NCBI RefSeq assembly: GCF_002806975.1
Contig: NZ_NIHD01000020.1
Location: forward strand, 1-40,016
Length of the DNA: 40,016 nucleotides
From: Marinobacter aromaticivorans
GTDB taxonomy: Bacteria > Pseudomonadota > Gammaproteobacteria > Pseudomonadales > Oleiphilaceae
Direction of reading: 5' to 3'
Positions within the stretch are counted from its first letter, which is position 1. Every line of letters starts with the position of its first letter. The notes beneath the pieces were generated by a model, which saw only the letters and a program-made list of their open reading frames with translations, made no database searches and was not told the origin of the DNA. Both the position numbers and the translations under genes were made by a program. Below are positions 1 to 8,412 of this stretch, piece by piece.

Positions 1-105
1 AACGACGATCCCAAACCTTTTATCTGGCGCAAAACAGCGGATCAAATCATTGCATCAATCGCTCGTCTTTCCGATAAGCTGAATAATAAGACGAACTTTT
101 GTTAA
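1..105 (+). CDS. IS630-family transposase, C-terminal fragment
   Basis: An open frame enters from the left edge and ends with TAA at 103-105, inside the terminal inverted repeat. The 34 visible residues begin NDDPKPFIWRKTADQII. The pattern of PKPF-W-KTAD-I followed by a short helix is typical of the C-terminus of IS630-type DDE transposases. Catalytic residues lie outside the window, so activity cannot be judged. The frame of the copy at the right edge runs in the same direction. Confidence 0.75.
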   Translation, partial: NDDPKPFIWRKTADQIIASIARLSDKLNNKTNFC

Positions 106-112
106 GGCACAC
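1..112 (+). mobile_element. IS630-family element, right end (partial)
   Basis: This is the 3' end of an insertion sequence running off the left edge. The last about 23 bases (90-112) are the reverse complement, with one mismatch, of the first bases of the element that begins at 39901, so both are ends of the same IS. A TA dinucleotide follows at 113-114, as expected for the TA target duplication of IS630/Tc1-mariner elements. Family assignment rests on the TA flank and on the transposase-like C-terminus encoded at 1-105. Only the end is visible. Confidence 0.8.
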
Positions 113-206
113 TAGGGAGTAGTTGGATTAAATACCGGGGGCAGGTCACCGACTTTATTATCACGCCACATACTGCTGGCGGGAAACGTTTGCGCGCTGC
201 AAGGCG

Positions 207-1640
207 ATGGCGGGAGCTCTGGAGCGACAGGGTATTGGGCGTGAAGACCGTGTGGCGTACCTGGGGTATAACACCCACTGGGGGTTTGAGCTGTTTTTCT
301 CGGTGCCCTGGCTGGCAGCCATCGTTGTGCCAGTGAACTTCCGCCTATCCCTGAGGGAGATGGTGGAGTGTATTGAAGACTCTGAGCCGAAAATTCTGGT
401 GGTGGACGAACATCATGTCGAGCAGGCCCTCGCGATTCAGCGGGCTTGTCCGGGGATGGAAACGCTGATATACGCTGGCTCGGGAGACGTGCCAGATGGC
501 ATGGTGTCCTACGATGATCTGCTGCTGCAGGCGGCTGTGCCCACAGCAACTCCCGGCGGTAATGACGATACCCTGATTCTGTTTTACACCGGGGGGACCA
601 CCGGTCGCTCCAAAGGCGTAATGCTCTCCCACATTAACCAGTTTGCAAATGCGATGGGTGGGATTTCCCTGTACCAGTTACAGGAGGGGGAGACCCACCT
701 GTTGGCGGGTCCGATGTTTCACACGGCCGCCGGCTCCCGGGTGTATACCGCCACGCTGATGGGCATTCACACCGTGATCCTGTCGCGATTTGATGTGGTT
801 TCTGTGATGGAGCTGGTGCATGAATACCGTATTAACACGACGCAGATAGTACCCACCATGCTGCAGATGCTCCTGGATCATCCCCGGTTTCCGGAATTCG
901 ACCTGTCCAGTCTCCGCCTTATCACTTATGGCGGTGCTCCGATGCCCGTGGCCTTGATGGAGCGGGCCTTGAGAGTGTTGCCAGGCACCGGCTTCGGCCA
1001 GTCCTATGGCATGACGGAAGCGTCCCCGGTGGTATCCGTGCTGAACAGTGACGACCACTCCCTGGCGCCAGAGCGGCGGGCACGGCTGGTCTCCGTCGGT
1101 CGCGCCGCGCCCCACGTCAATGTCAGGGTGGTCGGGCCAGACAGGAGGCGTCTGGGGAGCGGTGAAGTGGGGGAGATCGCTGTTCGCGGCGCCAATATCA
1201 TGAAAGGGTATTGGCGTGCTCCGGAATTAACCCGGGCGGTTTTGGAAGATGGCTGGTATTACACCGGCGACAGTGGATTTCTGGATGACGACGGTTATCT
1301 GTTTCTGGTGGGCCGCATGAAAGACATGATTGTCAGTGGCGGTGAGAATGTCTATCCGATAGAAATCGAGAACATATTGTCACGCCACCCGGATGTAAAA
1401 GAATGCGCTGTAATTGGTGTGCCCCATGAGAAATGGGGTGAGTCAGTGCATGCTGTAATCAGGGTTTCTGAAGATGCGTGCGTATCCGGACAGGACATAA
1501 TCGATTATTGCCGGGCGCGGATTGCCCATTATAAATGCCCGACCGCGGTCACGTTTATGGAGCAGCCGTTGCCGGTATCCACGGTCAATAAAATCCTGAA
1601 AACAGAACTCAAAAAGATGATTGCCGGGGAGATTAAATGA
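207..1640 (+). CDS. Acyl-CoA synthetase (AMP-forming), 5'-truncated
   Basis: ANL-superfamily acyl-CoA ligase, which activates a carboxylic acid with ATP and CoA. Visible motifs: P-loop YTGGTTGRSKG (residues 127-137), YGMTEASP (267-274), YYTGD (351-355), the hinge and GRMKDMIVSGGENVYP block (369-384), and the C-terminal catalytic lysine region with NK at 461-462. At 477 aa it lacks roughly the first 30-50 residues of the family. The frame stays open upstream to a TAA at 129 and reads family-like sequence (WRETFARCKAM) before the ATG at 207, but no start codon is available there. The natural 5' end was probably lost when the IS630 end came to lie at 112. It overlaps the next gene by 4 bases, so it heads an operon with the dehydrogenase and crotonase. 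Substrate unknown. Confidence 0.88.
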   Translation: MAGALERQGIGREDRVAYLGYNTHWGFELFFSVPWLAAIVVPVNFRLSLREMVECIEDSEPKILVVDEHHVEQALAIQRACPGMETLIYAGSGDVPDGMVSYDDLLLQAAVPTATPGGNDDTLILFYTGGTTGRSKGVMLSHINQFANAMGGISLYQLQEGETHLLAGPMFHTAAGSRVYTATLMGIHTVILSRFDVVSVMELVHEYRINTTQIVPTMLQMLLDHPRFPEFDLSSLRLITYGGAPMPVALMERALRVLPGTGFGQSYGMTEASPVVSVLNSDDHSLAPERRARLVSVGRAAPHVNVRVVGPDRRRLGSGEVGEIAVRGANIMKGYWRAPELTRAVLEDGWYYTGDSGFLDDDGYLFLVGRMKDMIVSGGENVYPIEIENILSRHPDVKECAVIGVPHEKWGESVHAVIRVSEDACVSGQDIIDYCRARIAHYKCPTAVTFMEQPLPVSTVNKILKTELKKMIAGEIK

Positions 1641-3445
1641 TGTCGGAAAGCATTCGTTTTAACTTCCCGGCGCCGGTGATTGATGACAGCGTTGATCGCT
1701 TGCGCAAAGAGGTCCGGGCGTTCCTGCAGGAAGAAATTCGCAACGGCGGCTTTCAGCCTGTTACCGATTGCTGGTGCTCGGGCATTGATCCGGAGTTCAG
1801 CCGCAAACTGGGCCAGAGAGGCTGGCTCGGCGTTACCTGGCCAAAGCAATACGGTGGCCGTGAACTGAGTGCGTTACACCGCTACGCGATCACCGAAGAG
1901 TTGCTGGTGGCCGGGGCGCCGGTGCACGCCCACTGGATTGCCGATCGTCAGAGCGGGCCGTTGATTCTGGCCACCGGGACGGAACAAATGAAGCGCACGC
2001 TGTTACCCCGCATTGCCGCCGGTGAATGCTTTGTGGCGCTGGGGCTGAGCGAGCCGGAATCCGGTTCGGATCTGGCCTCCGTACGCACCAGGGCCCACAG
2101 GGTAGAAGGTGGCTGGGAAATCACCGGCACCAAACTATGGTCCTCCGGCGCCCAGATCTGCCAGTACATGACCGTGTTGGCCCGCACCAGCGAACGGGAC
2201 GACAAGAAGCGACATGAGGGGCTGACCCAGTTCCTGGTGCCGCTGGATTCGCCGGGGGTCAGCGTGCGTGGTATCCGCGATATGAGCGGAGTCGAGCATT
2301 TTAACGAAAGCCACTTTGAACATGTCTTCGTGCCGGAGGACTCGGTTCTCGGTGAGGTCGGAGCGGGTTGGAAGCAGATAACCAGTGAACTGGCCCTCGA
2401 GCGATCCGGTCCGGAGCGTTTGCTCAGTACCTTTGTGGTTCTGGAGAAAGCATTCCAGCACGCCGCCGCCACCATGAACGGACATCAGGCAGCAATGATG
2501 GGCGGCATGGTGGCCCGAATCCGGGCCTTACGGGCGATGTCCCTCGGTGTTGCGGCGTTGCTTGAGCAGGGGCATTACCCGGAGGTGGAAGCCTCGCTGG
2601 TAAAGGACCTGGGTACCCGGTTTGAGCAGGATATCATCGAGCGCTTGCGGGAGTTCTGGCCGATCCAGCTCAAGCAGAGCTTTGGCGATGAGCTTCATTA
2701 CCTGCTCGCCGACAGCTTGTTGCGGCAACCGTCGTTTACGCTGCACGCGGGGGTTGCGCACCTGGTAGTGCCCGTATCAGATCAGGGGGTCGTCAGAATT
2801 GCTACATTCGCTGCCGATAAGGTAGAGATTGATTACCGCGAAAGCCTGGCCGGGGAATCAAGAGCGCAAGTTCAACTGAGCGAGGCGGTCCCGCTGGAAT
2901 TATCGTCAGCGGTGGAAGGCATGAACGAACACGGACTGATGCAGTTCTGCGCCCTGGTGCGGGCCTGCCAGATTGCCGGGGCGATGGAAAAAATGAACGA
3001 ATTGACGGTCGCCTATGTGAAGGAACGTCATCAGTTTGGTCGGGCCCTGGGGAAGTTCCAGGCCATACAGCACAAGATTGCGGATATTGCAGGGGAAAGT
3101 GCGCTGGCGAATGCGTCAGTGGAGCAGGCGGTACGGGAGTTGTCGCAGCACCCACAGCCTTTTAGTGGTAGTGAGGACACATTCCTGTCCGTTGCAACCG
3201 CCAAGGTGGTTGCTTCGGCAGCGGCGGGCACGGTCTCGCGTTTGGCGCACCAGTGCCACGGGGCCATGGGTTTCAGTTATGAATACCCGCTGCAGCAGTA
3301 CAGCCGACGAATCTGGAGCTGGCGTGAGGAGTATGGCTCGGAATTCTACTGGTCAGAGCGCATCGGGCTGGCAGTCGCCGATGAGTTAAAACAAAGCGCG
3401 GCTGGCCAGAACGGCGGTCGGGTCTGGGAGATTATTTCCCGCTAG
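1637..3445 (+). CDS. Two-module acyl-CoA dehydrogenase (FadE34-like fusion)
   Basis: FAD-dependent acyl-CoA dehydrogenase of 602 aa built from two ACAD modules. Module 1 (about 15-368) is nearly complete: N-terminal helices, the FAD/substrate motif LGLSEPESGSD (136-145), WEITGTKLWSSGA (160-172), and a C-terminal helical part ending LLRQPSFTLHAG. Module 2 (about 370-602) starts inside the beta domain and carries a full C-terminal helical domain with RHQFGRALGKFQAIQHKIAD (464-483), GAMGFSYEYPLQQYSRR and the WREEYGSE segment. Fused alpha/beta ACADs of the FadE34 type, which act on bulky side chains such as those of steroids, are usually about 710-740 aa, so the N-terminal helices of module 2 appear to be missing. 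The start (ATGATG at 1637) overlaps the ligase stop. A working fusion or a deletion chimera are both possible. Confidence 0.85.
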   Translation: MMSESIRFNFPAPVIDDSVDRLRKEVRAFLQEEIRNGGFQPVTDCWCSGIDPEFSRKLGQRGWLGVTWPKQYGGRELSALHRYAITEELLVAGAPVHAHWIADRQSGPLILATGTEQMKRTLLPRIAAGECFVALGLSEPESGSDLASVRTRAHRVEGGWEITGTKLWSSGAQICQYMTVLARTSERDDKKRHEGLTQFLVPLDSPGVSVRGIRDMSGVEHFNESHFEHVFVPEDSVLGEVGAGWKQITSELALERSGPERLLSTFVVLEKAFQHAAATMNGHQAAMMGGMVARIRALRAMSLGVAALLEQGHYPEVEASLVKDLGTRFEQDIIERLREFWPIQLKQSFGDELHYLLADSLLRQPSFTLHAGVAHLVVPVSDQGVVRIATFAADKVEIDYRESLAGESRAQVQLSEAVPLELSSAVEGMNEHGLMQFCALVRACQIAGAMEKMNELTVAYVKERHQFGRALGKFQAIQHKIADIAGESALANASVEQAVRELSQHPQPFSGSEDTFLSVATAKVVASAAAGTVSRLAHQCHGAMGFSYEYPLQQYSRRIWSWREEYGSEFYWSERIGLAVADELKQSAAGQNGGRVWEIISR

Positions 3446-3461
3446 CAAACAAGGACAACAG

Positions 3462-4244
3462 ATGAAATCGTTTGATGATGTAGGAGTGCAATGGCACGAG
3501 CATGTGGCTGTGGTGGAAATCCAACGGCCGCCACTTAATTTTTTCGACGTGACGCTGATCGAGCATATAGCTGAGACCTTCGAAGCGCTCGAACAGGACG
3601 AGCAGTGCCGTGCAATCGTACTGGCGGCCCAGGGCAAGGCGTTTTGTGCCGGCGCGGACTTTTCCTCCAATGGTAGTGATCTGTTCAAGCCGGACGCCGC
3701 CAATAACGCGATCACTCTCTATAAAGCAGCGGCCCGGCTATACGCGTGCAAAAAACCGATTGTTGGCGCCATTCATGGTGCTGCCATAGGCGGTGGTCTG
3801 GGGCTGTCACTGGTGCCGGATTTCCGGGTGGTTTGTCCAGAGGCCCGGTTTGCGGCCAATTTTGTACAGCTTGGCATCCACCCCGGTTTTGGTATCAGCC
3901 TGGTATTGCCGAGATTGATTGGCCAGCAGCGAGCCAATCTGATGCTGTTAACCGGCCGCCGGATCAAGGGCGAAGAAGCCTATGAGTATGGCCTGGCAGA
4001 CAAACTGGTGCCTGCAGAGCAGGTGCGGGACGAAGCCATCGCCCTGGCAACGGAGATTGCCCAATGCGCGCCGTTTGCGGTCGAATCTACCAGGGCCACT
4101 CTGCGGCAAGGGTTGGTAGATGAGCTGAAACAACGGCTGGATCACGAATTCGCCGAGCAGGCCTGGCTGGCGAAAACTGCCGATCACAAAGAAGGTATGG
4201 CAGCGGTAACCGAGCGCCGGCCCGGTAAGTTCAACCGTTCTTGA
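3462..4244 (+). CDS. Enoyl-CoA hydratase/isomerase-family protein (crotonase)
   Basis: Crotonase-fold protein of 260 aa, a normal length. The oxyanion-hole segments are present: KAFCAGADFSS (59-69) and HGAAIGGGLGLSLVPDF (105-121). The two acid/base glutamates of classical enoyl-CoA hydratase are not: the Glu144 position (rat numbering) is Gly114 and the Glu164 position is about Phe134. It may therefore catalyse another crotonase reaction (isomerase, hydrolase or C-C lyase type) rather than hydration. It lies 16 bp after the dehydrogenase gene and is probably co-transcribed with it. The stop codon sits inside an 11-bp tandem repeat. Confidence 0.85.
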   Translation: MKSFDDVGVQWHEHVAVVEIQRPPLNFFDVTLIEHIAETFEALEQDEQCRAIVLAAQGKAFCAGADFSSNGSDLFKPDAANNAITLYKAAARLYACKKPIVGAIHGAAIGGGLGLSLVPDFRVVCPEARFAANFVQLGIHPGFGISLVLPRLIGQQRANLMLLTGRRIKGEEAYEYGLADKLVPAEQVRDEAIALATEIAQCAPFAVESTRATLRQGLVDELKQRLDHEFAEQAWLAKTADHKEGMAAVTERRPGKFNRS

Positions 4245-4276
4245 TCATTACTTGATCATTACTTGATCATCATTAC
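4241..4276 (+). repeat. Tandem 11-bp repeat TTGATCATTAC
   Basis: Two perfect copies (4241-4251 and 4252-4262) are followed by an imperfect third copy. The stop codon of the crotonase gene is in the first copy. Each unit contains the palindrome TGATCA. It looks like slippage expansion at a gene end; no function is claimed. Confidence 0.7.
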
Positions 4277-4289
4277 GCCAATCACTATC

Positions 4290-4316
4290 GCACCCGGGCC
4301 TGGGGGCCTTGGGTGC
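4290..4316. terminator. Possible bidirectional terminator hairpin
   Basis: GCACCC (4290-4295) pairs with GGGTGC (4311-4316), and a GGCC/GGCC pair lies inside. It sits between two convergent operons, where a shared terminator is expected. There is no clear T-tract on either side, so termination is inferred from location and stem strength only. Confidence 0.35.
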
Positions 4317-4376
4317 CGGGGCCATCCATGGCTCCATATGGTTTCGGAAAAACCTGTCCGCTTACTTTGTTTCTCC

Positions 4377-5342
4377 TCAGTATTTCGAGATTTGCTGCCT
4401 GGCGGTTTCATACTCATCCCGTAACTGGGTCACGGCTTTCGCTACCGGTACCAATTCCGTGATACCACCCACGCCCTGACCTGCACCCCAGATATCTTTC
4501 CACGCCTTGGGTTTGCTGCCACCGGCAGAGCCAAACTTCATCTTGCTCTTGTCGGAAACCGGCAGATCTTCTGGGTCCAGTCCAACCTTTTCGATGCTGC
4601 CGCGAAGGTAGTTGCCATGAACGCCGGTAAATAAATTGGTGTAAATGATATCGGATGCTGACGACATCAGGATCATGTCTTTATAAGCCTGTTCGGCATT
4701 GGCTTCTTCGGTGGCGATAAAGCGGGTACCCATATAAGCCATGTCGGCGCCCATTACCGTGGCGGCTAGGACGTGGTGGCCTTTGGTAATGGCACCGCCG
4801 AGGATAATCGGGCCATCAAAGAAACTGCGTATTTCCGCCAACAGTGCAAAGGGGCTAAGGGTGCCGGCATGGCCGCCCGCGCCCGCGGTCACCAGAATCA
4901 GGCCATCAACACCCATGCTGAGGGCCTTTTTGGCATGGCGGATATTCGTCACATCGTGAAATACCAGGCCCCCATAGCTATGGGCGGCCTCCACGATCAT
5001 CGGGTTGGCCTGCAGGCTGGTAATGATAATGGGCACCTTGTGCTCCACACATACCTGCATGTCGTGTTCCAGACGATCGTTGGTCGCGTGGGCAATCTGA
5101 TTGACCGCATAGGGTGCAACTTTGGCGTCGGGATTGTCGGCCTTGTAGGCTGCAAGCGCCTCTTCAATTTCCGTCAGCCATTCATCCAGCTTTTCCGCGG
5201 GACGGGCATTAAGCGCCGGGAAGGATCCGATGACTCCCGCCTTACATTGTTCGATCACCATTTTCGGATTGGAGATGATGAACATTGGTGAGCACAGTAC
5301 CGGAAGGGTTAGCTGCGATCCGATTTTATCTGGAAGACTCAT
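4377..5342 (-). CDS. Nitronate monooxygenase / 2-nitropropane dioxygenase-family flavoprotein
   Basis: FMN-dependent TIM-barrel oxidoreductase of 321 aa. Family marks are PVLCSPMF near the N-terminus (14-21), GLILVTAGAGGHAG (147-160), GGAI (182-185) and GADMAYMGTRFIATEEA (198-214), which together form the FMN phosphate site. The His in GGHAG is the usual catalytic histidine. This family includes true nitronate monooxygenases, NADH:quinone reductases, and acyl-CoA-acting enzymes such as IpdC of steroid ring breakdown. The acyl-CoA neighbours make an acyl-CoA reductase role attractive but unproven. It is last of three co-directional genes, 40 bp after the membrane protein. Confidence 0.85.
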   Translation of the reverse strand: MSLPDKIGSQLTLPVLCSPMFIISNPKMVIEQCKAGVIGSFPALNARPAEKLDEWLTEIEEALAAYKADNPDAKVAPYAVNQIAHATNDRLEHDMQVCVEHKVPIIITSLQANPMIVEAAHSYGGLVFHDVTNIRHAKKALSMGVDGLILVTAGAGGHAGTLSPFALLAEIRSFFDGPIILGGAITKGHHVLAATVMGADMAYMGTRFIATEEANAEQAYKDMILMSSASDIIYTNLFTGVHGNYLRGSIEKVGLDPEDLPVSDKSKMKFGSAGGSKPKAWKDIWGAGQGVGGITELVPVAKAVTQLRDEYETARQQISKY

Positions 5343-5382
5343 GGCAGTTGCTCCTGTAACAAAGGATGGATAAAGCCGGGCG

Positions 5383-6762
5383 TTAAAGCACCAGGTAGAG
5401 GGTTACATACATAATTCCAAGCACACTGGCACTGAACCACCCGTTCCACTCGATTCCGAAGCGTAGGGGTGAGATGCCGGCAAAACCGGAGATAAAGCGC
5501 AGAGACGCAGTGAACGGCGAAGCGCCTGCGAAAACCGCCCAGGTGATGGCAATTACCGAGGCCTGAACCTGCGGCAGGATGTTCAGGTCGGGCAGTTGCT
5601 GCAAAGCCCCCAGTATCAGCGTCACGGTAATAATCGCGTTCACACCGACGAAGGCAAAAACCAGCATCACCAGGGAGATGCCGACCATCAGGGTGGCATT
5701 GCTGATACTGGCCCGGGCCAGAAATTCGCTGGCGGCAACCGGGTCGATAAGGGGGATCAGAATTACCCCGATAAAGCCCGATGAGACGAACAACACCACC
5801 TCGTTGCGCTGGTTGGTGAAGGTTTCGGGGAAAGACCTTCTCATGCGCCTGAGTAGCAAACCTCCTTTTACCCGGGTCGGCCTGCCTTTGTACTGCACCC
5901 AGATCCAGGTCAGGCCTATGATTGGCGCGCACATCAGCAATGCTGAAAACAGTGCCAGACCGGTGACTTGGGCAACCACGTAGGTGAGGCTGGGAATCAG
6001 CGCGACCAGGGCCACCAGCGGAAGCAGATGGGCCAGGTTGCCGCCGTTGACCGATTGTACCTTGGGGCGTTTGTAGGCAAGTCGGTCCAGTACAGCGCCC
6101 CAGAGAATGAATAGCAGCGTCCAGAGCAGGCCGAGCGGCGCGTATTGTTCCCAGGTCAGGTCAGGAATGCCGGACAATACCAGCAGCATCGTGACGGAGG
6201 TAGGTGCCCAGAGCGGCACCCCGCAGAATCCACGTATCGTGGCCGTTAACATTCGCTTGCGTCGGATGCCGCCAATGCGCTGGGCTTCCGGGTCAGGCCC
6301 GGGGCGAATTGCTCGGCGTATCATGGTGCCCAGTACATTCAGTGCACCGATATTCAACATCACGCCGAACAGGTGAGAGCCGAAGGACATCAAGAAATAA
6401 CGACGCCCCGGCGGTTGATTTACCAGCACCGTTCCGCAGCGGCGCACCAGTCGGGACGATCTGGCGGATTCACGGAGGACCGCCAAAGAGGTCAGGAACA
6501 GGGTAAAAAAAGCCCCCCGATCAATCGCGTCCCCCAGAATTTCCGTGGAGACAGCCCCGTTGAGCCAGAGTGAAAGCCCCAGGCTCGGCGCCAGAATGGC
6601 GAAAATGCGATAAGTCAGGTTGATGCCCGGCCATTGCAGGATGGTGAACAGTATGAGGACGCCACCGGCCAGGGGGCTGAACAGGAACCAGTCGCTGAAT
6701 TCCCGGGCAAGGGCACAGAAACAGGCCGTCAGCAGACACAATGTCGATAAGGTGCGGGCCAC
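5383..6762 (-). CDS. Polytopic inner-membrane protein, putative transporter
   Basis: 459 aa and mostly hydrophobic, with about 11-12 candidate membrane segments separated by short basic loops (for example RESARSSRLVRR and RRAIRPGPDPEAQRIGGIRRKR). The layout resembles ion-transporter superfamily carriers, but I do not recognise a diagnostic motif. The start is GTG at 6762, nine bases after the nitroreductase stop, so it is translated from the same mRNA. By position it may move the substrate or product of the flanking flavoenzymes. Function unknown. Confidence 0.7.
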   Translation of the reverse strand: MARTLSTLCLLTACFCALAREFSDWFLFSPLAGGVLILFTILQWPGINLTYRIFAILAPSLGLSLWLNGAVSTEILGDAIDRGAFFTLFLTSLAVLRESARSSRLVRRCGTVLVNQPPGRRYFLMSFGSHLFGVMLNIGALNVLGTMIRRAIRPGPDPEAQRIGGIRRKRMLTATIRGFCGVPLWAPTSVTMLLVLSGIPDLTWEQYAPLGLLWTLLFILWGAVLDRLAYKRPKVQSVNGGNLAHLLPLVALVALIPSLTYVVAQVTGLALFSALLMCAPIIGLTWIWVQYKGRPTRVKGGLLLRRMRRSFPETFTNQRNEVVLFVSSGFIGVILIPLIDPVAASEFLARASISNATLMVGISLVMLVFAFVGVNAIITVTLILGALQQLPDLNILPQVQASVIAITWAVFAGASPFTASLRFISGFAGISPLRFGIEWNGWFSASVLGIMYVTLYLVL

Positions 6763-6771
6763 TATTGGCCC

Positions 6772-7452
6772 CTAATGGTTCTTGAAAATCACCGTGTCAG
6801 ACAACGGTTCCCGGGTGGTGCGGGTGCGGTTGGCTGGCACATCGGGATCTTCATAACCAAAGCTGATGCCCAGCAGGATCCCGGTCTGTTCATCAAGCCG
6901 GAAAGCTTCCCGGACCAGGTCCGGGTAGGCGCGCATGCTGCCCATGGCGCATGTGCTCACGCCGTAGGCATTCATCGCCAGCATCAGGGTCTGGGCATAG
7001 ATGCCGACATCCAGGGCGATGGTGGAGCCGAAATTGCGGTCCATGCCGAGGAACAGGATGTGGGGTGCGTCGAAGAACTCGAAGTTACGACGCACTGCCC
7101 GAAGGCGTCCGGCCTTGTCGTCCCGGGCAATACCCATTTCGTTATACAGGGCAACGGCGCATTCCACCTGACGCTTGCGGTATTCGCCTTCAAACTGAGA
7201 TACGTAACCGAAATCAGGAGTGCCGGGAACCTTATCTTCCTGTCGCTGCAGGAACTGCTCACGCAAGCGGTTTTTCAGATCACCGGAAGCAACGTAGCAG
7301 GTCCAGGGCTGCGTGTTGCAGTTCGACGGCGCTGTTCGGGCCAGCTCGAAGATCTGCTGGAGAACCTCATCACTTACCGGGTCGGGAAGAAAACCTCGAA
7401 CTGAGCGGCGTGTCGTAATGGCGTCGACCAGTGTCATTGTTGGCGTAGTCAT
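6772..7452 (-). CDS. Nitroreductase-family FMN oxidoreductase
   Basis: NAD(P)H-dependent, FMN-binding nitroreductase-fold protein of 226 aa. The FMN phosphate motif RRSVRGF is at 15-21 and APSNCNTQPW at 41-50; the ALDVGIYAQTLMLAMNAYG helix and the GISFGYED-P-N-RT-R C-terminal segment are typical of the PnbA-like subgroup. Enzymes of this fold reduce nitroaromatics, quinones or enoates. First gene of the nitroreductase, membrane protein and nitronate-monooxygenase-family operon on the minus strand. Confidence 0.88.
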   Translation of the reverse strand: MTTPTMTLVDAITTRRSVRGFLPDPVSDEVLQQIFELARTAPSNCNTQPWTCYVASGDLKNRLREQFLQRQEDKVPGTPDFGYVSQFEGEYRKRQVECAVALYNEMGIARDDKAGRLRAVRRNFEFFDAPHILFLGMDRNFGSTIALDVGIYAQTLMLAMNAYGVSTCAMGSMRAYPDLVREAFRLDEQTGILLGISFGYEDPDVPANRTRTTREPLSDTVIFKNH

Positions 7453-7576
7453 GGATTTCCCGAAGTTATCAAGTACATTGTTTAGACTGACACGGTAACA
7501 AGATAAAGGTCAGTGGAGAAAAGCATATTTTATATAAAAGCCATGCCGTTAATGAATGGCTTATTCAGGCCTGGCT

Positions 7577-7954
7577 TCAACCTTTCATTATGGGCTCTCT
7601 GGCCTTCAGTTCTGTATTGATACGGCCCGCGGCCGTCTGTAATTCCTCCAGCAGATAATCCAGCACGCCGGGCTCCGCGGCCTTGCTCGGAGGCATGGTC
7701 AGGTTGATCGCCGCAATGGCTTTGTAATGGCGATTCCGGATCGGCACTGAAATACCACACATACCTTCCTCGAGCTCACGATCCACGATCGACCAGTCTT
7801 TGGCACCATCGGCCAATATCACCCGTTTGAGCTCTTCCTTGTCGGTAATAGTGAACCGAGTGTATCGAAGAATTTCCTGGGTATTGAGGTAGTGGTCGAG
7901 ATCTTCAGGAGGGTTGACAGACAAACGTGAAAAATAGCCCAGAACACTCCCAAC
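7577..7954 (-). pseudogene. IclR-family regulator, effector-domain remnant
   Basis: The frame encodes only the C-terminal ligand-binding part of an IclR regulator, recognisable by YLN-ILRYTRFTITDKEEL, DWSIVDRELEEGMCGISVPIRN and IAAINLTMP. The in-frame sequence continues upstream of the TTG at 7924 (VGSVLGYFSRLSVNP) but runs into a TAG at 7955-7957. The N-terminal winged-helix DNA-binding domain is absent, so it cannot act as a normal repressor. It is co-directional with the nitroreductase operon, whose regulator it may once have been. Confidence 0.8.
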
Positions 7955-7957
7955 CTA

Positions 7958-8170
7958 TTGAACTACCGGTTTTTGGTCACCCAACCTCGAGTTCATGCCA
8001 TTCTGACCGATAAGCGGAACTTGGCCTTGTTGTCGGCCCTGCAGACTCTACTCGACTGGGGACTGACCTTAGCGGATGCGGATTGCCTGGAAGACGCAGT
8101 GCCGAAGACCGGGCTGGTTGCGAGTGAAGATGCTACGGCGTTGTGGAGCGCTCGGCGCCAGCTTTTTTAA
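7958..8170 (+). pseudogene. Unidentified 3' gene fragment
   Basis: Open frame of 70 codons with only a TTG at the start and no ribosome-binding site, abutting the broken IclR frame. The peptide (for example LALLSALQTLLDWGLTLADADCLED) looks like a protein C-terminus, but I do not recognise the family. A deletion junction near 7957 joining two unrelated gene ends is the simplest reading. It may not be a gene at all. Confidence 0.3.
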
Positions 8171-8412
8171 GCCGGTTGCCGGTCACGCAGCGAGGGTGTC
8201 TACCAGGGCGACAATACGCTGAAGGCCTCCTGTCTCTGAAAAAGTGAGGAGTTACCTGTCTCACTGGAAGGAGAAGTTCCTTAGCTGGCCTCGGAATCCG
8301 CGTGATGTTGCCTATTGATCTGGCGCAAACCTCGCTAATGTGTAACTGACGCTTGTCTATATGATTAGCTTACGATTTACTGTTACTGAATTGTCAATAG
8401 CAGGACGGTGAT

